Origin: Obelidium mucronatum
Taxonomy: Eukaryota > Chytridiomycota > Chytridiomycetes > Chytridiales > Chytriomycetaceae
Reading direction: 5' to 3'
Assembly (NCBI GenBank): GCA_025765595.1
Contig: JAIVFH010000164.1
Span: forward strand, 1 to 60,793
DNA: 60,793 nucleotides
The notes beneath the pieces are model-generated. The model saw only the letters and a list, made by a program, of their open reading frames with translations, did not search any database and was not told the DNA's origin. A program made the position numbers and the translations under genes. The stretch's first letter is position 1; the number at the start of each line of letters is the position of its first letter. Positions 50,546-60,793 of the stretch are shown here, in pieces.

Positions 50546-53500
50546 ATGAACCTCACAGCCGAAAGCGTCCACCAGTTTCTGACGCGCGACAAGAACGGCT
50601 CACTCGCCTTTGCCGAACAAGCGCTCGCCGCGCCGGTCCTCGTGCAACACAAGCCCGCGGCGTTCGTCGGCTGGGCGCTGCGCCGCTGTTTGCACGCCGC
50701 GCCCGGCGACGACCAAGCCGCCGCGCTGCGCTTCCTGGCGCTGACGCTGGAAACGGCGCCGAGAAACCTTGCTGCCGTCAACATTGGCGCGCGCGAGGCG
50801 CCGGCCGTCATTGCGAAAACTATCCTGGCGAACTCGGCGGCGGCTGTCAGCCCCGAAACGATACACGTTCTTTTGCTGATCTTGACGCGGGCGGAGCGTG
50901 TGGCTGCGCTGAAACCGTCGTTTGAGCAAGTGATTGATTTGGCGGCTGTTGTTGCAACTTGTGCTGCAACAAACCTGGCGGCTATTCCACTAGCGCTGCA
51001 TATTCTCAAAACCACTACTACATCTGCTGTGAAAACGAATCCAAACTTGAAAAAGGTCTTTCAGCAAGTTTTGTCAAAGTTACTAGTACCGCTATTGAGG
51101 CTCCGCTATTCCGCCGTCTCTGCCTTGAAGAATACATTGTCTGATTCATCAAATCAATTCGATTCAGTGATTTCTTGTATCCATACTATTCTGGACGCGT
51201 CCGTGTTTCATAAAGATCATGTTGCTGAGTTTGTCCCCACACTTCAAACCTTGGTTGTCATCAAGAAAGAGACGCGCTCTTTGGAACAGCTTTGTGGATC
51301 TGTCGCCAAGACCTTGAAAGATGTCAACTCTAGTAAATCTTCATACCCAAAGCAGTTTTTTGATGTCTTGTTGGAGTCTCTTAAAGGTATTCAGAAATAT
51401 GTTTTGTTTGGATTTTTAACTCGTGTATTCATTTAGATGGACCCAAAGATTATATTGTCAACAGCTTCCCATACCTATTGTCTTCATTTATCGATGCTCG
51501 GAAGCGGCATTTTCGTTTACACGATTCCAACCTGGTCTTTTCGGCAGACTTTTCCTGTTTTATTGTATTGATGGTGGTGCTGCTTCAATCCTCGAATAAT
51601 TCACCGAAAAACGAAAAAGTAGTATTTCAAGATTCCATTCGAAATCTTATGCTTTCCGAAAGTGAATGGCGGCGATCTGCTGCCGATCATTCTGCAGCTG
51701 CGGCGGGGATAGTGGGTCAGTTGATACGCGTGTTGGTGGACAAGGACGTGTACAAGGCCACCCAGGACGACGTTTCAAAGTCACAGCTGTCTATTTTCAA
51801 GGATATGAATGCAGTGTTTATTCAAGTTGTTGGGAAGCTGGAGGGAGCCCATCAAGGAGTTGTTTTTGATGTTCTTGGGTCTTTGATGCAGATTGATTAT
51901 TCGATTGTTTTGGATTCGATTGATTCGTTGTGGTGTTTTTTGGTTCTGGTTTGTAGCTTTTATTTATTTTTTTTGGTGATGGAGGATTGACTTATTCTTC
52001 TCTTTCTTCTTTCTGGTCTACTGAAAATAGCCTGATGAAATGTCACGGTCTTCTGCTTTGGACTTTACGATTCTCTTGCTCCAGACGTTGACAAAATCTC
52101 GCGAGTTGGAGAATTTCTTGATTCAATGTTTCAATGCTATTTCTGGACATTCGCATGATGCTCTTTCGCGTAGTATCTTATTGGATGAACAGATACTAAA
52201 AACGTGAGCTCTTATTCAAATTTTTCCCTTTTTTTTTCTGGTTTTTCTAAATACAACTCAAATAAAACAGGTTTTCAACCTCCATCACGAAAACACTTCC
52301 TGCCCAGATCCCACGTCTTTTGGCCTTCCTTATTGACCAGTTTTTCGAGTCTGATACTGATGCGGAAAAATCGCCCAAAAGAAATACTTCCACGAGTGGC
52401 GGCTCCTCCACAAGAATATTTAAATCTCCAGAGTCCATCAGCATTCTCGTTGAACTACTCTCAAGAACAATTAAATCCGGGGTTGTCAAAGTTGTATCGG
52501 CGCCAGCCCTTCGAAAATCATTTGATCAAAAACTGGATGACCTGTTTGATAATGTTGTTGCGAAACTTGTCGTTCCTGTATCAGTTTCGTTGAAAACGGG
52601 GACGAAACGGCAGCACGAAGTAATAGATGCTCCACCACCTTCTCAAACCTTTCTCCAAGGCCTGAGTCTGTTGTATTCCATGATGCAAGCCAGTGAAGAC
52701 TTTTGGAAACGAAAAGTCGATACAGAGTTTATTGTTTCCGTCATGATGCAAAATCATCATCAGGTGCAACTGTCCCCGAAAGAGAAGCTGTTGAAAATCC
52801 GGGTCGCCTTGTTTCATGCAGAGTGTGTTGCCAGTAACTCACTGGATCCCAAGTTGGAGAACCTGACGGCCAATCTCGTGACGATGGCTTTAGAGGATGT
52901 TGAATCGGTTCTTGGAAGTGAGGGGAAGGCGGCGGTGGTTGAGTCTTCTTGGGATGGAAGTTTGGAGCGATTGAAGGAAAGTAATTTGGGGATTGCTGTG
53001 TGGGCTTGTGTGTTGGATCATTTGGTTCCTGTTTGGTATGTTGTTTTTTTTTCTATGTAGCCCAAAACACAACGTTTCGTCCTAACCAGTGATTTTTTTT
53101 TTTTGGTAATCAGCCATTTATGCTCTGTCAAGCAGGTTCAGAAAATAGTCACTACGCTGATTGATGCGATTAATTCGAACCCAAGTGGGGAACTTCAAGC
53201 TGGACATTATAATCTGCCGCTATTAAGTGCTAGTTTGCTTCAAAGCTCTCAGTTCTACGAATTGAGAATGATTCGCGGTAAATCTCAACAGATGGTTTTG
53301 TGTTTTGTGCAAGGGCCTGATTTTTTTTTTTTTTTTCATTTCCTTCAGACATTTTCCTACCATCTCTCATCACAAGCTTCCTATCCGAGCTGAAGGCGAC
53401 TCGCACCGAAAGCGAATTCACAAATGAAGTTTTCAAACTGATTGAATCGTCCACATCATTGCATAGTATATCAGTATCTGTCGCGCAACTGTTGTCGAAA

Positions 53501-54036
53501 TCAAAAACCCAAAACATCAAGCTTGATACGCGCACAGTGGCTCGTTTGACTCGACTAGTATCGATTTTGAATACGTTCCCGACAGTGTATTTCCAAAACA
53601 ATGAGCGTGATTGTATCGTGGGAGTCTTGGTTTTGTTGGAGGTTTTGGTGTCTGGCACCATGCAAGAGAAAAAGGTTGACGCGGCGGTTTTGAGGTTTGC
53701 GGCTATTTGTAGAAAGTTGGAGGCGCGGTTTATGGAAAGCCGTGATGATACTCTGATTACTGTTAGTCTCCTTTCTTTTTTAAATCCTTTTTTTTTTTTT
53801 TTTTGACGTGTCTGCCAAAAAATGCAGCTGTATTCACCAAAAGTTCTGGAGTGGATGATGGCTTCTTTGGAGCGGTATACTGTTCATGACTCAATTGAGA
53901 TTGACGTGAAGCAATATTTTGCTGTTTTGAAGCGCGAGACTCTTTTCATTGAAGAATTGACTTTAACGTGAGAAGTGACCCTTTCTTTGCGCCACATGTG
54001 AAAGATTTAATCAACTGATTGCGCTTTCTTTTCTCT

Positions 54037-54077
<41 letters not shown>

Positions 54078-56087
54078 GTACCATAGCAAACTCTTTCAGC
54101 GATTTTCTGGAACATTACCGAAAGGCTCCGTATGCCCACCATCAGAGTACCTGACTTCCGTTTTGGCGAGCCTCGGAAACTCAAACGCGTCGAATTGGTT
54201 GGATCTTGTGCTCCACTTTACAAAGGCGCTAGTTTCGTCTGTTCATCACAACAAGAAACACGTGGACGATATGGATGTAGATACAGTTCCGAACCAAGTT
54301 GTGGAGATGTCTTCTGCTTTATTAATTGATGTAGAACGCCGCGTGTTGGAACAATTGGAAAGAGTTCGAACCGCCTCCAGTGATGGTGGTTTCACTGATG
54401 GAGAGCTTGATGGTTTCGTTTCTGGATTTAGAGTTTTTGAGCAACTGCTGGCCTTTAAAGAAGCCTTTGGGTGCTTGTGTACGTTTGTGTATTTTTTTTT
54501 CTTGACTAATTCTTCAAAACTCTGATACTTTTTTTTTTTTTTTTGCGGGTATAGCAATGACAAAGACAGTCAATGAAATGTTCGAGTTTGCTGATGCATC
54601 CTTGTCTACAATGTCGCGTCTGATTCAAGGGGTCGGTATTTCTGGCAAGATTGTTGACTTGGGTGCACTGTTTTTATCCATTCAGCTCCATCAATTGGAA
54701 GCACTTGAGTCAGTTGAAGTCAGCGTTCTTGAAACTTTAGTTAGCTCTAGTGGGGCGTTACTGAAGGCTGCTTGGAAAACAAGTATGTTTTGGGGTTGGA
54801 GTGTTTAAGATTGATGTAAACGAAAAAAAACGCCGCCAGATCCGAGTGCCGTGTCTGTGATACATGGATCACTGTCTGCGTTTGCAGCAAAGTCCACATC
54901 CAATACAATTGTACCCATATTAATAACGAGTATCCTGGATCACTTGGAATCACTTCTGCCTCTTTCTCTTGGTTCGGAGAATATTCTGTCAAACACATCA
55001 GATTTGCCTGCCGCATTGAATTTGCTTGTGGTTGTTGTGACTGGAATTCAAAAGAGTGGCGAGTGAAGATTTTGTTGGTTTATTTTTTTTTTTTTTTTGT
55101 GTTGACTGTGTTTTCTTTTATCATCAGGTAAACGAGGAAGTCTTAGGAGAGTACTCCAGCGCATCGTAGTTGACCTGTCTCGTATTGTGGAAGGTTCCAA
55201 GAGTATTGACTTGACTCTGCAAAGTATCACGTTGTTAACCCGATTGACAGAAGACAAGGTACAGATGAACAAAGAAACTCAAATTTTTTTTGGCAATTCT
55301 TAACGCCCAGTTGCAGATTCTAGATATGAATCGATCCGATGTGTCCCTCGTGTTGAATGCATGCACACTTTTGGCCTCAAAGCAATGCCCACTCTACAAT
55401 GCTGCTGTTGAAAACTTTCAAAATGGAGTATCCACATATTTAGGCCCCGACGATTTGTTTGACGCCCTGTGCAGACTTTTGACGACAATTCTCACTCAAC
55501 GGCGAGAAGCATTGGTTGATTCGATCCCAGCGTTTGTTGGAGTCATACGAGGACTTTTCCATTGCTTCAAAAAAGAGTTGGGCGGGCTTCGAAGTGAATC
55601 TGGTGTTGCAAGCACGCATGTTCCAGTTTTTAATGTATCGCCGTACCCAATCTTTTCGAAACTGCCGCTTGAAAACCCGGTTCTGGCAGCCGAGAGTTTA
55701 GCGCGGATATTGGAAAAGATGACTCAGAAGTCAGCGGTTTCAGGAAATTCTGGCAATACTGGCGCTGGCGGTAAAGAAACAGCAGTAGCACACACAATTC
55801 TGCAATCGAATGCTGCAGCTACTGTCAGGCCATTTGCAAAGCATGCTGGACTTCTGGTTGCAGAGTTTGTTTCTATTCAAGCGAGTGTTTCCCCGTTCCC
55901 TGGAGCAGTGAAGAAGGCACTTTTGACAGGTGTGTATGCGTTGTTGGACTTAAGCGGGGAGTTTGGTAGGAAGGCGGTGTTGGCGGGATTGGATACCCTG
56001 CAACACAGTGGAGAAAACGCAGCAAAGTTGGTTTTCAAGGATATTGTGAAAGAATGGGAGGGCCAGTCTTATCGAGGCAAAGAATAA
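50546..56087 (+). CDS. URB2: URB2/NPA2-like nucleolar ribosome biogenesis protein
   Basis: A very long helical-repeat protein of roughly 1,500 residues over about 13 exons. No catalytic motif is present. The C-terminal domain (KHAGLLVAEFVSIQASVSPF, then VKKALLTGVYALLDLSGEF, then VLAGLDTLQHSGENAAKLVF and IVKEWEG) fits the Urb2/Npa2 C-terminal pattern, whose members work in early 60S pre-ribosomes and 27S rRNA processing. The N-terminus (MNLTAESVHQFLTRDKN) and first 110 codons are GC-rich. Introns repeatedly have T runs of 10-39 before the acceptor. The middle exons are assigned by continuity of frame and helical character; the family call rests on the C-terminus and overall layout. Confidence 0.65.
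54038..54076. repeat. T39 homopolymer in an intron
   Basis: 39 T in a URB2-like intron, ending in GGTACCATAG before the next exon; an extreme polypyrimidine tract. Confidence 0.85.
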
Positions 56088-56156
56088 ATACGCCTCTTTT
56101 TTATTTGGGTGGTTTGATATATTGGGTTGCAATCATGCGGTATAAAATAAACGAAT

Positions 56157-57854
56157 TCAAAGATCAAACGACTCTACTTCCACAGTAACTCTGACTCCTT
56201 TGTTGCTTTGCTCGAATTGCTCGACTGATTGAAGAGCACTTGAGGTGAAAGCTGCTGGGCCACACACGAATAAACCGACATTCTGCTGGCAACCCATTTC
56301 TGACATGTATACATGATTTTGAAGAACACTTCTCAAGTCAGCTCGATGATTGGAATGAAACATATTCCTCCTGAGCTGTCGCGTTTCCTTGGCAGCACCT
56401 TTGACTCCTGTCTCGAACAACTCAATCACAATATCATCTCGCCATCCATCTTTCTTTGAAATCCAAGGTTGCAAATGAGACAACGCCTCCATTTTAGAAT
56501 ACGGAGAAGACCAAACGAGAAACACTTTGGTCTTCCTGCCGATGTGCTTGGAGTTTCGATTTCTCCTCAAGATTCGATTGATTGCTCTTGCGCATGCAGC
56601 CACTCCCGTACCACCAACGTAAAAGAAAACGGCATTGTACTTTTGAGATTCAGCCGCCACTTCGATTTCCCTTCCGAAAGGGCCTTGCAGGTGAACGACT
56701 GGAATCTTGGCACTTCCCTCAGTTGCGAATGCTGTCAGCATCTTTGCAACTTTCCCAGCCCATTGGGTTTCGTCTTTACTCGGACCAAACATGAATGTTA
56801 CGCGGTTTTCATTTGCTTTGGCGATACTCAATGGGTGGAATTCGAGGTGAGAGACAGATGGGAAACAAAGACGCATGAATTGGCCGGGCCGCGCACCTGT
56901 AGCCTTGTTTGTAGCGATAGTGACACTAATGTAGCCGCATTGCTCAAATTCGACGGAAGTGATCGTGTCTTTAGAGAATTTGGCTGAAAGACGGATAATG
57001 CCATCAATCGAATACAAAGTTACACCTGGTAGCAAGTAGTACATGTTGCTTGGTGCGTGGATACAGGCGATTATGATGAAGATGAAGACCATAGAGTGGA
57101 TAAAGTAGAAGGTGTTGTACCACTTCCGCCTGAAGAATGACAATGATGTGATGACGATGGCCAGAAACAAGATAAAGTTGGAAACGCTGAGAACGTTTTC
57201 AAGTATCGTTGAACCCCAAACAGCGAGAGGGGTTTTGTTTAGCAGACCAAACATTGCCATTCCACAAGCCAAGTGGGCTATAGTGAGCCAAAAGAAAGTT
57301 CTTGCCATCCAAGTGTGAATTCGAATCAAGGAAGTGTATGGCAGATTAAAGAACGCCGCCATGAATGAGTTCTTGGAGACTGGCAGCATGACGAGTCCGA
57401 ACAAGAAAGCTAGACAGTCTCCGGTCGAATGGAAGAGCGTTTTAAACATTAGGGCTTTTTCGGGCTTGCCTGTAGCATTCCATTCATGCTCGTGTAAACT
57501 CCAAACAAAGTTGTAATTGACCACCCCAGAGATGCAAAGAGTAACAAGCATGATGATAAACCAAGAAATTTCAGCCAAGGATGCCATGGAGCCTGGAAGG
57601 AGAGTCATCCCGAATATCCGTTTCAAGAGTGAGATTTTCATGATGGCAAAAGTCGTCAAGGCGGTAAATGCCAGCAAGGTATAGAAAAGTGTAAGATGGG
57701 TCCGAATAGCTGGTTTCATTCCAGGCTCTGCATTCGTGCAGGAGAAAACACACAACTGCAGGTTGGCAACTTGCAGATAAACAAGGATATAACCCAAAGG
57801 GAAGATGAGGGCAGCCACAATACCCAAAGCGAGCTCTCTTGGAGTGTACTTCAT
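56157..57854 (-). CDS. Ferric-reductase / NADPH-oxidase-family flavocytochrome 1
   Basis: An intronless gene of 565 codons. Six to seven membrane helices include the bis-heme His pattern: LFHSTGD, IRIHTWMARTFFWLTIAHLA and FYFIHSMVFIFIIIACIHAP. The FAD domain has ARPGQFMRLCFPSVS and FHPLSIAKANE (HPLS flavin motif), then LQGPFGREIEV. NADPH binding: FFYVGGTGVAACARAI, and a C-terminal FVCGPAAF. It carries electrons across the membrane from NADPH to extracellular Fe(III), Cu(II) or O2. There is no EF-hand or p47-type element, and the FRE versus NOX split is not decidable by eye. It is intact, while its downstream paralogue shows frame breaks. Confidence 0.88.
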   Translation of the reverse strand: MKYTPRELALGIVAALIFPLGYILVYLQVANLQLCVFSCTNAEPGMKPAIRTHLTLFYTLLAFTALTTFAIMKISLLKRIFGMTLLPGSMASLAEISWFIIMLVTLCISGVVNYNFVWSLHEHEWNATGKPEKALMFKTLFHSTGDCLAFLFGLVMLPVSKNSFMAAFFNLPYTSLIRIHTWMARTFFWLTIAHLACGMAMFGLLNKTPLAVWGSTILENVLSVSNFILFLAIVITSLSFFRRKWYNTFYFIHSMVFIFIIIACIHAPSNMYYLLPGVTLYSIDGIIRLSAKFSKDTITSVEFEQCGYISVTIATNKATGARPGQFMRLCFPSVSHLEFHPLSIAKANENRVTFMFGPSKDETQWAGKVAKMLTAFATEGSAKIPVVHLQGPFGREIEVAAESQKYNAVFFYVGGTGVAACARAINRILRRNRNSKHIGRKTKVFLVWSSPYSKMEALSHLQPWISKKDGWRDDIVIELFETGVKGAAKETRQLRRNMFHSNHRADLRSVLQNHVYMSEMGCQQNVGLFVCGPAAFTSSALQSVEQFEQSNKGVRVTVEVESFDL

Positions 57855-58312
57855 CTAATAGCGGCAATCTTCGAGCCGATTTCGGGGAGAAAACTGAAAC
57901 ATCCATACCGTAATAAATTCCTTTTCTTTCAGTTTCAGGTGATTGGTCACTCGAAACGTCACAAGGTCAAGAAAATTCCATTCACAACGGGAATATGACG
58001 CAATGTGACGTTTGAAAGCTTCTTTCAGCAAAAAATATGCTGCAATGATGATAAAATGATGCAGTGTGATGAGTTCTCCAACCCTGTCATTATCAGTATT
58101 AAATGGAACAAGCCTATTTTTCAATTCCAGTCAATATAGGGTTCGTTTTCCTTTGGTTATGTCCCAGAGTAAATGGAAACTAGCAGTAGCGTTTATTGAT
58201 CATTTATTGAAACTTACTAGGACATCCCCAAAATTACATAACAAAATTTTTTAGATCGAGGCTTGTCGAACTTTGTCTCTATTCTGGGGAACATCTGAAA
58301 CACGCATTCTGG
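57855..58312. other. Intergenic, no gene seen
   Basis: 458 bp between the two flavocytochrome genes; promoter of the first and 3' end of the second. Confidence 0.45.
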
Positions 58313-60019
58313 TCATACATCGAAAGACTCTACATCAACATATGCCGAGACTTTTTTGTTCTCCTTCGAAAATTGGCCTATTGAGATGAGTGAGTCTTTC
58401 GTGAACATTTTCGGTCCACAGATAAACAGCTGAAGTCCAAGTTCTTCTGAGTTTAATAGCATTCTGATGTGATTGTCTAGTAACGACTCAAGATTCGGTC
58501 GCTTGCTTGATATTGCCCAACTGCTGCCGCCATCTCCCAAAGTTAGGTCACTGCCTCCAGCTTCTTTTAGCTGAAAGTTTCGAGTAATTTCTGTTTCGAA
58601 AAGCTCAACGACGATATTCGATGAATTCAACGCTTGCAAATGGGACAACTCCGACATATTCCGGCAACGAGCAGTCCAGAAGAGAAACACCCGGGTACTT
58701 TTTGTTTTTTCTGTGGACTTTCCAGAGGCATTCGCACATATCAGGTTAATTGCTCGAATATAGGCTGCGATTCCGGTTCCGCCAACATGAAATACAACGG
58801 CTCTTTGACTTTCGCGAATCTCAAGAGGTTTACCAAATGGGCCCTGTAAGCATACTTTAATCGGAGGTGACTCATACAGCATCTGACTCTGTAACAGCTG
58901 AGCTACTTTAAAACTCCACTCTGAAAAGTTACTTCCAGGAGAAAACATGAAAGTAACGCTCGTGTCTGTCGCATTAACGATGCTCCATGGATGAAATTCA
59001 AATCTCGACACAGAAGGGAAGCACACCCGCATGAAGTGTCCGGGGCGAGAATGTGCTGCCTTCCTTGTGGAAATTGTAACAGTGATATATCCACACTTTT
59101 CAACCAGAACTGAAGCCACAGTATCAGGGCTAAATCTGGAGCTCAATCTAATTAGTCCGTCGATAGTATACAGACATAGCCCTGATATGGAAGTTATTAA
59201 AGGGTCGTCCACAACGTGATAAATTCAGTCACCTGGCATTAGAAACAGGATATTACTTGAAGCATGGAGATACGCCAGCCCAATGAAGATAAATACCAAA
59301 AAAATGGGTGAAGTAGAAAGTAATTGTACCATTTTCTACGAACATAAGATAGCGAAGTGACAACCACCACCGTCAACACAGCGAAAGCAGAAATCCCCAA
59401 GACGGCTTGATAATCCTCATCTCCCCATATAGAATCATGCGAAATAGTTAATAATTTGACAATCAGGTTCCTCCTCAGCAGTAGATGCATAACTATTCCG
59501 GAAGTCAAATGAAGGGCAACCAATCCAAACAACGTTCTCCCCAACCAAATGTGAACTCGAAGCAACGAAGTATAAGGAATGTTAAGAGCCGTGGAAAGAA
59601 ATGAATTCTTTGCAGTTGGAAGCATAACGAGACCCAACCAAAATGACAGACAGTTGCCCGTGGAATTGTACAAAGTCTGAAACACGAGGGCTTTCCGGGC
59701 TTTTGCTTGCAGCAAACCACTTTGCGGCACGTTTATTCCACCAGTAGTTGTAGTTGTGGATTTCAATTGCAAATGTTGTCGCCAAAGCCGACAGAAACCA
59801 AGCTACTTCGCCAATAGAAACTGTAGAGGCGCTGAGAATTCTTGTTGAAAAGATTCTCATCAAGAGTTTGCTTCCATTAATGCTTATGGAAAACGCGATG
59901 GAAGAAGCCAAAAATATGTAAAAGACATGGAGATCGGTGTGAAGAGCTCGAGTTGGGTTTATGCAAGTGTCGGCAAAACACCAGGACTGATCGCGCAACA
60001 AGAATACCAGGAGATACAT
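58313..60019 (-). CDS. Ferric-reductase / NADPH-oxidase-family flavocytochrome 2, frame breaks
   Basis: Tandem paralogue of the previous gene with the same domain order: helices (ILIIPTMYLLVFLLRD, IGEVAWFLSALATTF), heme region RVHIWLGRTLFGLVALHL, FIGLAYLHASSNILFLMP, FAD motif FHPWSIVNA with RPGHFMRVCFPSVS, QGPFGKPLEI, VGGTGIAAYIRAI and FICGPKMF. The second FAD exon begins after a 51-bp intron (59182-59232). Two single-base breaks: an A4 run at 59701-59704 (one too many relative to the paralogue) and an A7 run at 59298-59304 (one too few). The start is uncertain because family-like sequence continues upstream of 60019 into the end of the RABGGTA frame. It is a decaying paralogue or indel errors. 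Confidence 0.75.
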
Positions 60020-60030
60020 GGTCGGGATAA

Positions 60031-60793
60031 TTAGAATGGATCTGTGGAGAACAGTAGCAGTCGCATTCGTCGAGACGCGAACATTGTTGTTGGATAATTG
60101 TCACAAAAAACCCGAAATGAATTATGAACTATAATAACACGAATTCCGTCCTTCTCAACCCTCTTGTCCAAAATTGATGTGTTTCCTTCCACCCAGACCA
60201 TGTTAAGGCTGAATTCAGCCTTAGTCAGTGCATCAAGGCTCTGGATCTTGTTCCGCTTCACACTCAACTCTTTAAGAAGAAACAACCATTCCACACCCTC
60301 GAATCCAATAATACTGTTGTCGTCTAATATCATCACTTCAACAAGGGGGAATTGCGGGATGGTGATTAACTGTTGGTTGGTAATGGTGACTCGAATAATA
60401 TGTTGTGGCAGAAGATGCGGAGTTGGGATAGATAAAACCATATGGTCTTTTACAACTAGCTCTGGTGATGTAGCATCAATGGATTCCACAAAGCCCTCCC
60501 ATTGAAAGTCCGAAACTATACACACATGGTTAAAGAGACTAGAAAGCGCCAAGGAATATAGAGACTCAACTGTAATCCGAATAAAATTCAATCGATCTGG
60601 ATCAACTTCTTGAGCGTTTTAAGATGTTCAATGGCTTCTTGGGAATATCCCTTCAATTCGCGCAAAACGTGAACTAGACTCATCAAGGGCCATTTACTCT
60701 CCGGTTCGACTTTACGAGCTCACGAATAGATTTCATTTCTCGAATCCAAATAGACCGAGGTTGGTATGATCTCTCGTCGATCTCCACAGCCCC
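60031..60793 (-). CDS. C-terminal part of Rab geranylgeranyl transferase alpha subunit (with LRRs)
   Basis: Enters from the right edge. The last helices of the alpha-alpha repeat domain read LVKSNRRVNGP, LMSLVHVLRELKGYSQEAIE and EVDPDRLNFIRITVESLYSL, matching the end of the RabGGTase alpha catalytic solenoid. They sit in different frames, with two single-base breaks near 60605-60615 and 60700. Then come SLFNHVCIV and leucine-rich repeats (VEVMILDDNSIIGFEGVEWL, LLKELSVKRNKIQSLDALTK). RabGGTase prenylates Rab GTPases with the beta subunit and REP. LRRs occur in animal enzymes but are absent in yeast Bet4, so this is an ancestral architecture. The exact stop (60031 in the open frame) is uncertain because the next gene is so close. 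Confidence 0.7.

Overview
The window is nuclear DNA from a compact fungal genome, most likely a zoosporic early-diverging fungus (chytrid-like). Evidence: short GT-AG introns (about 40-130 bp), intergenic gaps often under 150 bp, chitinases and a chitin deacetylase with Thr-rich linkers and small chitin-binding modules, a Rab geranylgeranyl transferase alpha subunit that keeps its leucine-rich repeats, TMEM42-like and ssSPT-like genes, and no bacterial operon or Shine-Dalgarno structure. The lineage call is inference from gene content; no marker locus is present.

Layout. 0-5.5 kb: edge fragment, CRAL-TRIO (Sec14-like) gene, VHS-GAT trafficking adaptor, membrane-anchored glycosyltransferase-like protein, and a membrane protein with a chitin-binding-type Cys motif. 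6-18.6 kb: GH18 chitinase, mitochondrial acetyl-CoA hydrolase/CoA-transferase, type-I glutamine-synthetase-like enzyme, TMEM42-like protein, vacuolar amino-acid transporter, proteasome assembly chaperone 2, TPR-DUF4470 protein, RidA. 18.6-22.3 kb is the accessory part: a TA-flanked terminal-inverted-repeat element, a duplicated and decayed RidA segment, a trypsin-like protease with a GC-rich N-terminal header, and a secreted Ala/Lys-rich protein. 23-35.6 kb is conserved core: eS12, GGCT-like, ssSPT, NDC80, MRS2, a ubiquitin-like protein, synaptobrevin, class I HDAC and a ZnF-UBP-sirtuin fusion. 35.6-45.8 kb: second copy of the inverted-repeat element, second GH18 chitinase, SAM-tailed membrane protein, 6-phosphogluconate dehydrogenase, EFM7-like methyltransferase, CE4 chitin deacetylase, tRNA-Glu(CTC). 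46-50.4 kb: five same-strand tandem genes for small single-pass membrane proteins, four of them with paired PY-type (LPxY/PPxY) motifs in the tail. 50.5-60.8 kb: URB2-like ribosome biogenesis factor, two ferric-reductase-family paralogues, and the C-terminal part of RABGGTA.

Two themes stand out. First, chitin and cell-wall surface biology (two chitinases sharing a 15-bp upstream element at matched distance, a deacetylase, two membrane proteins with cytoplasmic tails). Second, the tandem PY-tail membrane family, which I could not assign to any known family and which is the best candidate for an undescribed system. Several genes carry single-base frame breaks, often in A/T runs, so either indel errors in the assembly or recent decay must be considered before calling pseudogenes.
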